The translations under genes and the position numbers were made by a program. Shown in pieces: positions 44,076 through 55,114 of a DNA stretch of 64,000 bases. Location of the stretch: contig JASANE010028820.1 of the NCBI GenBank assembly GCA_030248225.1, forward strand, positions 1 through 64,000, written 5' to 3'. Under the pieces are notes generated by a model. The model was not told the origin of the DNA, searched no databases, and saw nothing but the letters and a program-made list of their open reading frames with translations. The DNA is from Trileptium ribeirensis. Lineage: Eukaryota; Nematoda; Enoplea; Enoplida; Thoracostomopsidae. Position 1 is the stretch's first letter. Every line of letters begins with the position of its first letter.

Positions 44076-44508
44076 TATGAGTCAGTTATGCTGTTTAAAT
44101 GTAATTAGACTTTTGGACATGTACACAAAATCTCCGTGACGTCAACAACATACACAAAATAATAGTGACATATGGAAGAGGTACACTGCGTGATCATAAC
44201 ATCTTCTATCAACTCAGGTCTTTCCCCCTCTCCATCTTAACGGAAAGAAAAAGACGCTGCCTATCTGTCAGCGCTACGGTTTGAGTCATATTATGCACAG
44301 ACGACATAGCTGAATGGCATTTCTTGAATTTATTCACAGCTGAGCCTACTTGAACAATTGTGCCTAAATTCATTGCTCAAACAAGAAATGTTGAAGTGAC
44401 AAGTGTCAGACCATATCCTCGAACCTACTTTCCACAGGTTGTCAGCTCAAAGATGACGCTATATATGCGCATAAATTAGTTACAAATTGATAATTAAAAT
44501 CAACTTAC

Positions 44509-44595
44509 CAGCAAACTCGGGACGTGAGAATGGGTTTCGCTTTGGTGGAAAAGGCAAAATTGGGTTCGAAGCACCACTAAATCGTGGCGATGTGC
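44509..44595 (-). CDS. Linker exon (Pro-rich), Kunitz gene
   Basis: An 87-bp exon bounded by acceptor ATTACTTTTAG and donor G|GTAAGTTG, phase 1 at both ends. It encodes 28 complete codons rich in Pro, Phe, Ser and Arg (SNPILPFPPKRNPF) with no Cys. It reads in frame with the exons before and after it. Splice sites and phase make it credible despite its size. Confidence 0.65.
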
Positions 44596-44984
44596 CTAAA
44601 AGTAATCAAAACTACATTCGTTCTCATACTCAATTTAGTGTACTGCTTTAATACATATTGTCAAATAGCTAATATGTTTGAAAGCGTATCCTGATGCATA
44701 CACAATTATACGTGGACTGAGGCTCGAAGCCCTAGGGGGTGGGGGGTGGCCATTTCTTCGGGCGAGGTTGGCTCTACCACCTGTCAGGGAGCAGCCGAAG
44801 CGTTGGGACTGGAGTTGGAGCCTCAGGGAGTGGTAACGAGATTCCTTAAGATACAGAGCAACAGCTCATAGATAACTCGGCAGTTTGCGTGCGTCACTTT
44901 CACTCGCACAGTCCAAGTACAGTCCGTGGCTGCCGCGGGAGTTTGTCAACTACTGGGGTCTTTCCCAGAATCTCCAGATGGAAA

Positions 44985-45535
44985 TTGGTAAATTTTGAAG
45001 ATACATTGCAAATTTCGGTATCAGTCGATTCAGATGATGAGGTTGTCCAGAAAATACCCATGTCAACCACATTTATTAGATTTTTATTTTTCTAAAATTT
45101 TCGAAAAAAACTGTGTTGTCGATAAATGTATACTTTTATTTGACATACGAGCAGCATTAACAAGCTGAGCCGAATGGTGTAAAATCAGTTCAATCAATAG
45201 ACGGGTTAAGAAGTTATTTCCATTTATGTTAATTCCTAAGCCTTAAGCTTAAGCTTAAGTGTTAGTCCTTGACCTGATTGAGCTAGTTTTACAACAATTC
45301 GACTCAGCTCATGAAAGCAGTTCGAATCATACATAAAGTTGTATATTCACCTAGTAAAATTTTTTTTTGAAATTTTAGGTACCAAGGAAAGCAATAGCAG
45401 CCCAACAAAAATTGAGAAAAAATTTTCATGTCAAAACTGCCCCTTTGAGCTGAGTCAAAAAATACGAAAATTTTCGCTGTATCGTCAAAATTGACTAATT
45501 TCAGGCTGGGTGATTGTACGAAATATCCAATCATC
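44985..45535. repeat. Decayed inverted repeat
   Basis: The plus strand from about 44985 (AATTGGTAAATTTTGAAGATAC) resembles the minus strand read down from about 45515 (AATTAGTCAATTTTGACGATAC). The two sides of the hairpin are diverged. It is probably the remnant of a foldback or paired transposon copies. Confidence 0.5.
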
Positions 45536-46256
45536 GCAAGATGCAGAAATTAATTCGAGGGTTAAAGGTATATTCACAAAACAAGTTCGTCAATCAGCCA
45601 CAACAAATAGACGAGCATTAGCTACAACAAACTCCTCTGATGGAGGTTATAGTCGCTGAAAAACAATCTTAACACATAAAAGGAGGTGTCTCCCAGATTT
45701 TGCACAGAGTGGTACAGTTTCACGCATCATTAAATATTTCTGGTCCAAACATGCACAATAGGGACCTCTCTAGTCTCTTAAGTCTTATTTAAATTGTTTG
45801 TGATAATGAATACATGTAAATGTGTAACTATCATTTTTAGCGGGATAGAATATACCGTAAAATTTTAATTTTGCGGTTAAACATGGTCGCCCAAACCGGC
45901 ACGTTTACCCTTCCCCATTTTCGAATAGCGAACTAATTTTAGAAGTTGGGTTTATAGGATGTTCCACTAATGAGATTTGGCAATCCAATACAATATAAGC
46001 AACTTCAGTAACTCAGTAATTTATGGTTATAGTGTAGCTAGTTACGCATTGTTTATCAGAAGCATGTAACATCAATCATAATCTTATACACCACCATCCT
46101 GTGGAATCACCACCTTTTTAAGGCCTCACTGAACTAGCGTACACTGTGTGGTTATAATGCGATCGGTGTCTGTGGTGTGCAAGTACCGCCCTAGCCTTGC
46201 AAGGTGGAATCTCTAGTTGAAGGGCGCTTGGTTCATCGCTGAAATCAATCGTGGAT

Positions 46257-46630
46257 CATAGGTGTCGGAGACCAGTCGGTTTAAGAGGTATCGCGTCGGC
46301 GGGGAGGTCCTCAGGGGAAGTCATTGGTGGCAGGTCCTTGTGGAGAAACCCTTGCGTGGAGAACCTCGAGGGAGGACCTCGGGGGAGGGAGGAGGATGTC
46401 GGGGATCTCATCGGATGGAACCTCCAAAACTACCTCCTCCCTCCACTCCCTGAGGTTGGCATGTTAACATAAAATTTGCCAATTTTAGCCCTGTTTTGCT
46501 AATTTTTGCAAAAATTCTCCGCCTGCTTTGGGGGGGAGGAGGAGTGAGCAGCCTTCGGGGTGGAGGTTAGATATGGCTTGGGGGTTCGAACTTTAGGAGG
46601 GTAACCCTCCTGCCCCTAGTGACACCTATG
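46257..46630. mobile_element. Small hAT-like MITE, copy 2
   Basis: The ends are CATAGGTGTC and GACACCTATG, exact inverted repeats. TCGTGGAT ends just before the left end (46249-46256) and recurs one base after the right end (46632-46639). Eight-bp target duplications are typical of the hAT superfamily. The interior is G-rich, with TTTTGCTAATTTTTGCAAAA-type runs shared with the other copies. No coding capacity. Confidence 0.8.
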
Positions 46631-47378
46631 CTCGTGGATGTTTTTATTTGGCGAACCCCAGGCGAGCTTCTAATTCGTGAATATATTATCCATTAAAATC
46701 ACATCACCTTTTATTTTTGTTAACATGTCACTTGGTTTCTTAAATTTTGTCTTCAAAATAGCTTTGAAAGATGTTTTTACCATTAGATTTTAGATTTAGA
46801 AAACTGAAATATCCCGTTACATTTGGACGTTGAAGTTGCAAAATCCAACCCTCCAATCCAACAAATTAGGTTTTATTATTGGGCTGAAACTCGGTTTACA
46901 AAAAAGTTTGATGCGACCGAGAACGATGTCTGCACTTAGCTTTGCTCCAAGAACAAAAGTTTTGAGTTGTCGTTTTATCACTCAATGCTATTGTTATTCC
47001 ACAATAAAGTTGAATCATTATGCGCACGGCGGTTTTTTCTTACAGAAAAATGAAGAACAAAAAAATTGCCAATGTGTATATACAAAGTTGTGAATGCGAG
47101 TATAGAGAAAAGTAATTTAGTGAAGAATTCTAGTGAGTGTATAAGGCTATCGTATTTGAAATTATTCAAGTCAAATAAATTTTCTCAAAATCCAATACAG
47201 TTAAGCTAATGAAAATTATGCGCAATACTATAGGACGTCATTGTGCTGCTATTTTATTAATACAGAGGTATAAATCATGGCAACAAAAACTTTTCGTTTC
47301 GTACAGAATTCCGCTGGATCAAATATGAAATATTATTACACGGATTTCACAGTTGCATGAAAGAGCAACTTTGCTTAC

Positions 47379-47852
47379 TTCTGATGCCTTGCAGAGCAGC
47401 GAAATTGACCGGTCCATTGTTCGGAGTCAAGGGAAAACCGCTTTTTAACGATGGCGAATCAAGCCGTTCAAGTAGTTGACTTATTACGTTTTCGCTAGAC
47501 CCCGGTGGTCCGTGCGATGGGGCAAGAACGGTTGCTGGCGGTTGTACCGACGAAAATGTGCTTGAGCCTGGAGACTGGACTTTCACTGTCGATGCACCTT
47601 GATGCAATGCCGAAATCAAATTTTGCAATAACTCTCTTGTACTACGTGATGAGGTTTGACGGGCGATTTTGGTCAGTGCACCAATGACAGGTCCACTATT
47701 ACTGCTCTTGAGAGCGCGTAGTCTTTGACTTCGCTCGAGGAATCCTGATCCTAAAGGTGGTGACAATGGAGGCGAAGCCTGGAATTGCTGTATAATGTTT
47801 GGTTGTTGCCGACGTATTCCTCTGCTTGAGTGAGGTAGAGGAACGTGGTTAC
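47379..47852 (-). CDS. Linker exon (Ser/Pro/Gln-rich), Kunitz gene
   Basis: A 474-bp exon between acceptor TTATGTTAAG and donor A|GTAAGC, phase 1 at both ends. It encodes ~158 residues without Cys: an arginine/glutamine-rich start (SSRGIRRQQPNIIQQF), a SPPLSPPLGSGF segment, and two amphipathic helices around ALKSSNSGPVIGALTKIARQ and STRELLQNLISALHQG. I recognise no domain. It separates the lustrin-type module from the last Kunitz module. Confidence 0.75.
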
Positions 47853-48345
47853 CTTAACATAAATTAAAGTGTTTCACTTCATAATGTGTAATAACTAGAG
47901 CAATCTGTGCAGCGAATAATAAAATTTGAGCATAAAACACATTGCCATTTGTTTCATGGTTCCTGTCGCAAAACAGGTTCTTGCTAGTACGCTAAAACAT
48001 CAGAATTAGCTTTATTTATTTATAAATAAATGTATATTTATTAATTAATTATGTATTATTTAGTTGCGAATTAAATGTATACTTCTTTACGAAATATAAA
48101 ACTTAAACATAAACATTTCGAATAATTATGCTAAATTTTGCAACTTCTTGACACACCACCATAATTAATCTTGACGAAAATTCTTTCCATATTAATAAGA
48201 TTTGTTTGGAAAGTTGAAGAAACGTTAAGCAACTGCGAATAAAAAAGAATTTGAGTCAACATTCGGCAATCTAACTTGTCATTTTTCTTTGTCATGAGAT
48301 AACTTACTAGCGAAAATGAAATATAGCACATAAAAACAAACCTAC

Positions 48346-48474
48346 CTAATCTACAACAAACAAATGCCTCCACTTGGCAAAAATATCCAACAGGACAAGC
48401 AATCGCGTTGCATTTCACTGGTCGGCGGCCCCCAAGTGGCAAGAAGTTCCCAGGGCACACAGGTGGACGGCTTT
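48346..48474 (-). CDS. Exon: lustrin-type cysteine-rich domain
   Basis: A 129-bp exon between acceptor TTCTTTCAG and donor G|GTAGGT, phase 1 at both ends. It is exactly one module: CPGNFLPLGGRRPVKC, then CPVGYFCQVEAFVCC. The C...C...CP-x-GY-x-C...CC pattern is the lustrin cysteine-rich repeat. In nematode secreted proteins it commonly alternates with Kunitz domains. Confidence 0.85.
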
Positions 48475-49643
48475 CTGAAAGAAGAATCTGCTGCATACAC
48501 TAGTGATTAAAAGCACGTTCGGACCAGGTCCTGTCTAGTCAGGTCTAGAAGTCGCTTTGTCGCGGATACCAGATAAACAAAAGACACTGGGCATTTAGAA
48601 TTTTGTCCACTGATTGATCCTACTTTAATCAGCGTCTATTGTGATCAATGATAGACAGGTCGGGGTTATGGTGATAAAATAGCATTATTGTTTTCGTTCC
48701 TAATATGTTGTACGGCACCTGCAGCGCATACTTCTGGAGACTGCGGCCGGGTCGCGTTCGCAAATTTTAGTTACCGTTTGGTTAAAAATTAATAAATTCA
48801 CTAAAAAATGGAGTGTTATATGTGTTTCGATGAATTCTGTGAATATGTAACATTTGGTTAAAACATAGGACTTGATTAAAAAAGTAAGGACGTAAATAAT
48901 AACCGAGCACAGCACGCATAAAATAGAACGAATACTGGCGGTTAGGTAAGCGCTCTTTATGGTCGTACAAAGAGGAGGATTATCACGCCTGAGGCGTTGT
49001 CACACCGCCCTCCCTCGCCATGCCAATCCTCCGTAACAGGTCGCCTGATCCCTCCAACTGGACGCCAACCCGTCGACAGTGTCGAAGCTGTCGCCCGCCC
49101 ACGCTCCTTGGCATTCGAGAGTTTTTGCCCAACAAAATCAATTTAACATTATATATACATACTGAGGCATTATATTCTGCACAAATGTTCCAGGGCAACA
49201 AAAATATAGTGAACATGCTTAAATTTCGTAAATCCAAACCGTCAAATTTATCTCCTCGCGAATCTCGCAATCTGGTAGCGAATGCTACTGTTTTCGTCAA
49301 AGATAAAACAAGCGTTCCGCGCCTTATACGTGATTACCTATTCGTACAAAATAGAGCTTACTTGAATAGTCCGCTAGCGAGACCTATTTACTGCAGGCGC
49401 TGTAGAAATATCTGCCAAATTTCCGAGCATTTCTCTTGGTAAGGGTTGCTGTATGCCCATCGGGCTCACAATCGGCACTTTGTCCATTTTTTGCGATCCT
49501 ACGTGTGGTGAAATTTCCGCGTAAACACAGCGCGAATAATTGACTGGATTTAAAACTCTGGACGACCATATCCTCCGCAGAACTAGCAGATAACGTCAAT
49601 TCAAGTTTAAACGTGACAAAAAATAACATGGAGTTATACTTAC

Positions 49644-49826
49644 CGCTTACACACATGATTTTACAATCTTCCCGTGTAGCGAAATTATTCAAATTTCCAT
49701 CACAGCCAGTGTATGTAAACGGCGCACATTTGTTTGTATTCGCATCATAGGCATAGCGAGTTATGTTGCCGTCGCAAGTGCCACTTTTCTTTGGAAGAGA
49801 ACAAGTTTTTGGCCGTACGGTTAGCA
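49644..49826 (-). CDS. Exon: first Kunitz domain
   Basis: A 183-bp exon between acceptor GTATTTTAAG and donor G|GTAAGT, phase 1 at both ends. The domain runs from TCSLPKKSGTC to CKIMC with fully canonical Cys spacing (8, 15, 7, 12, 3) and the conserved RYAYD and TGCDGNLNNF elements. P1, the residue after the second Cys, is Asp, so classical trypsin inhibition is not expected. Acidic P1 residues in both Kunitz modules suggest a non-inhibitory or unusual protease target. Confidence 0.9.
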
Positions 49827-51386
49827 CTTAAAATACATTACAATAAAACATAATATGGTTGTACGCTCATCAGTATTGAAAGGTATAGTCACTGGTGTAA
49901 ATCCACCAGATATCTTGGGGTAGGGGTTCAACTCAAGAAAAAGTTTGAAGGCCTATGCACACGTTGAACGCAACTAGATTTCAGTCTTCTTCATTTTTGA
50001 CTTTACTTGCTGTCTGCTCCTTTAGCATAGTTATTAATGTGCAAATTTGAGAGCTCGATTAAAATGGTATAAAAAGTTTCACTGTGCGTATTAAAAATAA
50101 CTTCAGCTATGAATTTAGCATTTACGATATTAACCGAGTAACGAATTACCAGCATATACTATTATGTCCAGGAATAAGCCGTACTATGAACCCCGTCGTT
50201 CAAATGTTGGGGGTCCTGCTCCGAGGGACCTCCATAGATTTACTTCTATTAGTGGTTCAATTCTCAATTCAAGATTTAGAAACAAACCATAACTAGACTT
50301 TAGTAGTTTTCCATAGGCTCTGAAGATAAAAAAACTTGTGGATTTTTCTGCAGTAGCCATGGCTACAGACAGATAACGTGTGAACAGGCAGTTCCCAACC
50401 CTTAACCTTTTTGACGGTGTGACTGACTACTCAGTTTTTAGCCCAGATGTATAAAAATCTGCACCCACAACTTTTTAGTCTTTTTCTGATTGATAGCGTG
50501 ACGAATCTTACCTTGTGTTATCCCACCCTCCACATTTAGAGCTAGTTCTGTGACCGCATCTGCATAAGTTTTTAACAGTCAAGCATCCGATAACAAAACC
50601 AAAATAAGGCAGTCTATTGGTCCATACCGCACAGATAACATTAAAAACACGCTGGAAAAGATTAGGATTATGTTTTGTTCAATATCACTTTTACAGAGTA
50701 CGGAGAGTTGATCAACCGGACAGCTGCCCAGCCGGACAGTTGCCCGCTACGACAGTTGAACACCAGTACACTTGCCCGTGTCTATATTTTCCAGCATAAT
50801 ATTTGCTTGCTCGGTTATTATATATCACCAAACACCACTAACAAAGAGACAAAGACAGAACACAAGGCAAATATCCACGTAGACTCCTCCAGAAGGGCCT
50901 CATTCGCCACGTTTGTTTTCAACAGTTTTATATGTTTACAGATTATGCAAACCCAGCGTAATGTTTGGTCACGAAAGGACAAAAATTAATACCTCAAGAG
51001 ATCGTGCAAACCGTCAAATTGCGTTTCAGCCAAAAAATGCGATACATATTCTGAGTCCGATACATTGTGTGTATAATGCCGAAATGTGTGTCTAATTTTA
51101 CTGTGAAAATTTTTGTATGCTCGGTATTTTTGTTCGAGACATCTGCTGAAATATTAACGCTAAAGTGTGTCAGAAAACTCAAACTTTTGTTAAATTGTGC
51201 AAATATAAACTGGAGCACTTACTCTTATTTGTATATTAATTATTCGAGGTAACAAACTAATACACATAACAGATGCCATTTCATACATTTGAATTATGTA
51301 TCGCACGCGTTTGATTAATTGTTGCTTAAAATCGATCATTGATTTTTGCAGGTTTCATGTAAAAATTATGCAAAACACGCTCTTAC

Positions 51387-52289
51387 CAGAATCTTCGCTT
51401 GGCGGTGGCGGTCTAAATCGTTGATTAAAAGGAGGTCCAAAGCGCTGAACGTTAGAAATATGTCTCGGCATGGGATTTTTCAATAATGGATTTGGTCGAC
51501 GGAATACGCCAAACTGGTGGCGACTGGTTCCAGGTGCCGCAATTCGTGAAGGCGCTCCTGCCGATAATGCTGCTGCTGTCTGAGGTAGAACTTGAGCAAG
51601 AAGTGTTTGGACTACACTATGTTGTGAACGACTCTGCGGTGGCAGTGGTCTTGGCCTTCGACTCATGGGCACAAAATGTCTAACAGCTGGCAACTGTCCA
51701 CTGTTTGACTGCCCTGCAGCCAGTGCAGCTGAGAGCAACTGCCGTTGAAGACCAATACTTCCCAGACCATGTTGAGAATCACGCGCTCCCGGAGATGCAA
51801 CAACACCTGGACTAGGCGCTACAAAATCTTTTTGTTTTCCGTTGTCGAACTCTTTGACTGAGTTGGTGATTGGAGAGTCAATTTTTGCGTTTTTACTTTC
51901 ATCAGCAGAACGTTTCTGCCGTTTATGAGTGACCAACGACGCAACATGAACAATGGCTCCTTGACTGTAAATTGGGGCGTCCGCATAATCCTCTGGACAA
52001 CAAAAATAATCGACTCCATTATAGTTGCAGTTCGATCCAGGCGGACATTGATTCTGACCAGGCAAGCAGCGAACGGATTCTCCTGTGACATACTGCATTG
52101 GCAGTAAGCCACCTGGACATGTTCCGCTCGTGGATCCTGCCTGAGTTGCGGTTCCAGGCGCTAGGTTAGCGACTTTGTCGGCTTGCTGGCCTGATGTTAC
52201 AATTTCTTCCGGGTCTTCGTATCCGTGTGTCGACACACCTGGAATTGTTGGACTAAGCGCATTTTCAATACCAGGACTCAAGCCGTACC
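51387..52289 (-). CDS. Exon: lustrin-type domain, furin-type site and proline-rich region
   Basis: A 903-bp exon between acceptor TGTCCTTTAG and donor G|GTAAGA, phase 1 at both ends. The first ~55 residues are a Ser/Thr/Gly-rich linker. Then comes a lustrin-type domain (CPGGLLPMQY...CPPGSNCNYNGVDYFCCP). About 30 residues later stands HKRQKRSADE, a good furin-type cleavage site after KRQKR. The remaining ~170 residues are Gln/Pro/Arg-rich, with SRRPRPLPPQSRSQH and RFGPPFNQRFRPPPP. Cleavage would release the C-terminal Kunitz part from the N-terminal antistasin-like part. Confidence 0.85.
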
Positions 52290-52473
52290 CTAAAGGACAC
52301 AAAGTGCACTAATTGTAATATTTCTGTCACCGCCCCTAAAGTGTAAGTTGAAATAGATTTATAATAAATTTATTAGTATTGCAGATTTTTTGGAATTAAT
52401 ATATATGCAAATTTTAAATTTTAACAGTTGTTTTGGAATTAATATATATGCAACGTGGGATATACAAGTAATG

Positions 52474-52795
52474 TATAGGTGTCGAAGGTCCGTCGGCTTA
52501 GCCTGTAGGTGGAAGGCGGGGGCGGTAGGCCTGGGGAAAAATTATTCAAACTTCTACGAATTCAGCTTTTTGCCGATTTGTGATAATTTTTTGTCTTAAT
52601 TTCCACTATTTTTGTGAACCGTATCGAAATTCTTCCAATTTTCAGCCCCTTTTGCCTACTTTTGCTGAAGTTTTCCACGGTTGTTCGGCCCGCGGCGAGC
52701 GGACGTTGGGGCTTGTAGCCTTCAAGGGTACATTCGGCCTGTGGTGGAATACCCAATCCGCAGGTGATAACCACCATCTCCCATCGACACCTGTA
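52474..52795. mobile_element. Small hAT-like MITE, copy 3
   Basis: The ends TATAGGTGTC and GACACCTGTA are near-perfect inverted repeats of the family type. The interior keeps the TTTTGCC(T/G)A and G-rich blocks (TTGGGGCTTGTAGCCTTC). The flanking 8 bp match at only 4 positions, so the target duplication has decayed or the ends are slightly off. Confidence 0.7.
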
Positions 52796-53704
52796 ACCAT
52801 ATGCTAATAAACTTGTACTCGTATAGCAAGCATATGCGATAAAGTGGGAATATTCCTGTTGATTTCACTTGAGTCTAAATTTGCGCTGCAAGACCAACAA
52901 TTTTGTTTTCAGAAGATAATCATCGGGTCGAACATAGGAAATGTATTTGTGTTAATGGCACAAATTCCATAGCAGTCAATGATTTAGCGCTTTTTATAAG
53001 AGCTATTACCTATGCTAGTCGTTAGGTCTTGGAGAACTAAACTAAGGATATGTAAAACACACATACAAGTTTATATTATGTAGCTTTTTGTTAATGTTTT
53101 CTTATAATTAACTTAATGAAATTTTTGTTCCTTCCGACTGATGCCAAATTTGTTACTGTCTGGGCTTCAATTATGCGCAATGCCAAATAATGTAATAACA
53201 TGCCTGACAAATTGGACCATGTCACACTAGTAACTCTTTAACAGACTTTCACACATTATGCGATCAAAATGCTAGGCACTTTGTCGTTGGCATACATTCA
53301 ACTTGCACAGCATCTGTATATTCCACTTTGAGTTCAACGCTGTGCGACTCTACTGATCACCAAATATTGAGATAAATTAGTACTATCAGGCTCGACTAGT
53401 CCGGACAGCTATTTGATTGGTCCGGACGGCAGCGGCCCGCACGGTCCACATTTAATTTGGACGAAGCTGAATAAAAAATAATTTGACGGTATACTTGCGT
53501 TCTTTTAATTTTAATTGTATGCATATTTTCATGGTACACTAAATTCAACACCAACAACGACCCCTGTGTGGTTTTTAAAATCATCATTTCAGCATTTGTT
53601 ACAATTACATTGTATTTAATCTTAGTAACAAAACACTGTTACGTTGACCAATTAGTTACAGCGGATTAATTTTAGCTTGATGGATATACTCGCAGTTGAA
53701 GAAG

Positions 53705-54206
53705 TATTTGGTAAATAGCATTTAGTTGGTCGCACACACCGGACTAAGACATCATAACAATATTAAATACATTGGAGAACGATAGAAGTTGTAGATGTTG
53801 TTACATTTCTAATTATCATTGGTGATCTGATATTTGGTAAATAGCATTTAGTTGTCACACCAGACAAGACACACGTACATCTTGGTGGGAGAACGTATAG
53901 TGAAAGCATTGTAGTATGTTGTTACATTTCTAATTATCATTGGTAATCAAGATGAGGGATTTTTAATTACAAATAGCATTTAGTTGGTGCACACAAGAAT
54001 AACTCGTCATAACAAGTATACGAGTGGGAGGGAGTGGTATTAGGAGAAACATATCATCACGGGGGGGGTATTTGGTAAATAGCATTTAGTTGGTCGCACA
54101 CACCGGACTAAGACATCATAACAAGTAGATACCCGTTGGTGGGAGAACGTATAGTGACAGCATTGTAGTATGTTGTTACATTTCTAGTTATAATTGGTAA
54201 TCAAAC
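53705..54206. repeat. Minisatellite, ~125-bp unit, four copies
   Basis: Units start TATTTGGTAAATAGCATTTAG at 53705, 53831 and 54069. A truncated unit starts around 53963-53971. Shared inner blocks are CCGGACTAAGACATCATAAC, GGGAGAACGTATAGTG and TGTTGTTACATTTCTA. Units 1 and 4 are the most alike, and unit 3 has mostly replaced interior sequence. Confidence 0.85.
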
Positions 54207-54306
54207 TTAGGTAGCAACATAGAAAAACTGCTTTGTTTTGGTGAAAACTCGAAATAGGAGTTACACAACTGAAAGAATCGTGTTTTAGGTGGGTAGGCAA
54301 TAAGAG

Positions 54307-54656
54307 CATAGGTGTCAATAGTGGGAGAGTAGGCGTCACCCCTAAGGGTCGGATATCCTGCCTCTCAAGCTAGATCTAACCTCCTCCGAAGGCTTTGTAC
54401 ACTCTCCCGAATAATTTAGACAAAAAATAGGTACACATAGGTGAAAACTGGCAAAATATTTGGGTAAAATTAGCAAAAACTAGGACAATTTACTTAAGAA
54501 AAATTTGTCGCAAATAGGCAAAATTTTTTTACCAAAATTGGGAAAATGTATTTTTTAAAATTTCAGAAATTCACTTCGCTGGACAGAGCCCCGGCGACGT
54601 CCTTCTACTACCGAGTCGAGACCATCTACAGCCGCTCTAGGCCTTTGACACATATG
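54307..54656. mobile_element. Small hAT-like MITE, copy 4
   Basis: The ends are CATAGGTGTC and GACACATATG (one mismatch). The flanking 8-mers AATAAGAG (54299-54306) and AATAACAG (54657-54664) differ at one base, supporting an 8-bp target duplication. Same interior style as the other copies. Confidence 0.75.
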
Positions 54657-54835
54657 AATAACAGTCACCGCAGACCGGTCTTCGCTGGACTGAGCCGGCG
54701 TCTGTGAGATAAGGTTGCATTATTGGTCGCCATATATGTGGTACATCCTCATCCTAGGCAAGCCTAACTTCTTCTGACATTAAATGTGTCTGGTTAACAA
54801 ATATATTTTGTAATGAAATTAAATGTTTGAACTAC

Positions 54836-55114
54836 CATTTCCAGTATTTCTCTGCGGCTGTCTTCGTCGGAACTCTTGACCTGACGCTAAATCGCCCAAG
54901 AAACTGGCTCCAGGAGGTAAATTAGAGCCTCTGCCATCGGATGGAAAATTTGTGCCCGGCGGGATGAGGCAGTTACAAAACTGACAACCACTGTGTACGT
55001 CGGTGTCGATGAAGCAGCTATTTTCGTCACAGAAATCGATTCTCGGACAGTTATTGATGACTGGAAGAGGACCAGGTGCACCAACTGGACCCTGAATTGA
55101 ACCAGGTCGAGAAT
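54836..55114 (-). CDS. Exon: antistasin-like motif
   Basis: A 279-bp exon between acceptor TTTGCAG and donor G|GTAGTT, phase 1 at both ends. A Pro/Gly-rich start (GPVGAPGPLPVINN) is followed by an antistasin-like cysteine motif (CPRIDFCDENSC...HSGCQFCNC). It then has a Gly/Ser-rich stretch and an RRRQPQR segment. The motif belongs to the same family as the six in the exon at 58120-61928, which argues that both are one gene. Confidence 0.8.

Larger units (their letters stand above)
44596..47378. other. Large intron with repeats
   Basis: The intron holds a short element with CTGAGGCTC/GAGCCTCAG inverted ends (44717-44826), a decayed inverted repeat (44985-45535) and a hAT-like MITE (46257-46630). 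No additional exon was recognised. Confidence 0.5.
52290..54835. other. Intron with MITEs and a minisatellite
   Basis: Contains two hAT-like MITEs (52474-52795 and 54307-54656), a 21-bp direct repeat of TTGGAATTAATATATATGC at 52389 and 52432, and the ~125-bp minisatellite at 53705-54206. No extra exon recognised. Confidence 0.6.

Noticed and set aside
49020..49442. 140-codon plus-strand frame opposite a 105-codon minus-strand frame
   Set aside because: It lies in an intron of the minus-strand gene, has no recognisable domain, and overlaps transposon-like GC-rich debris.
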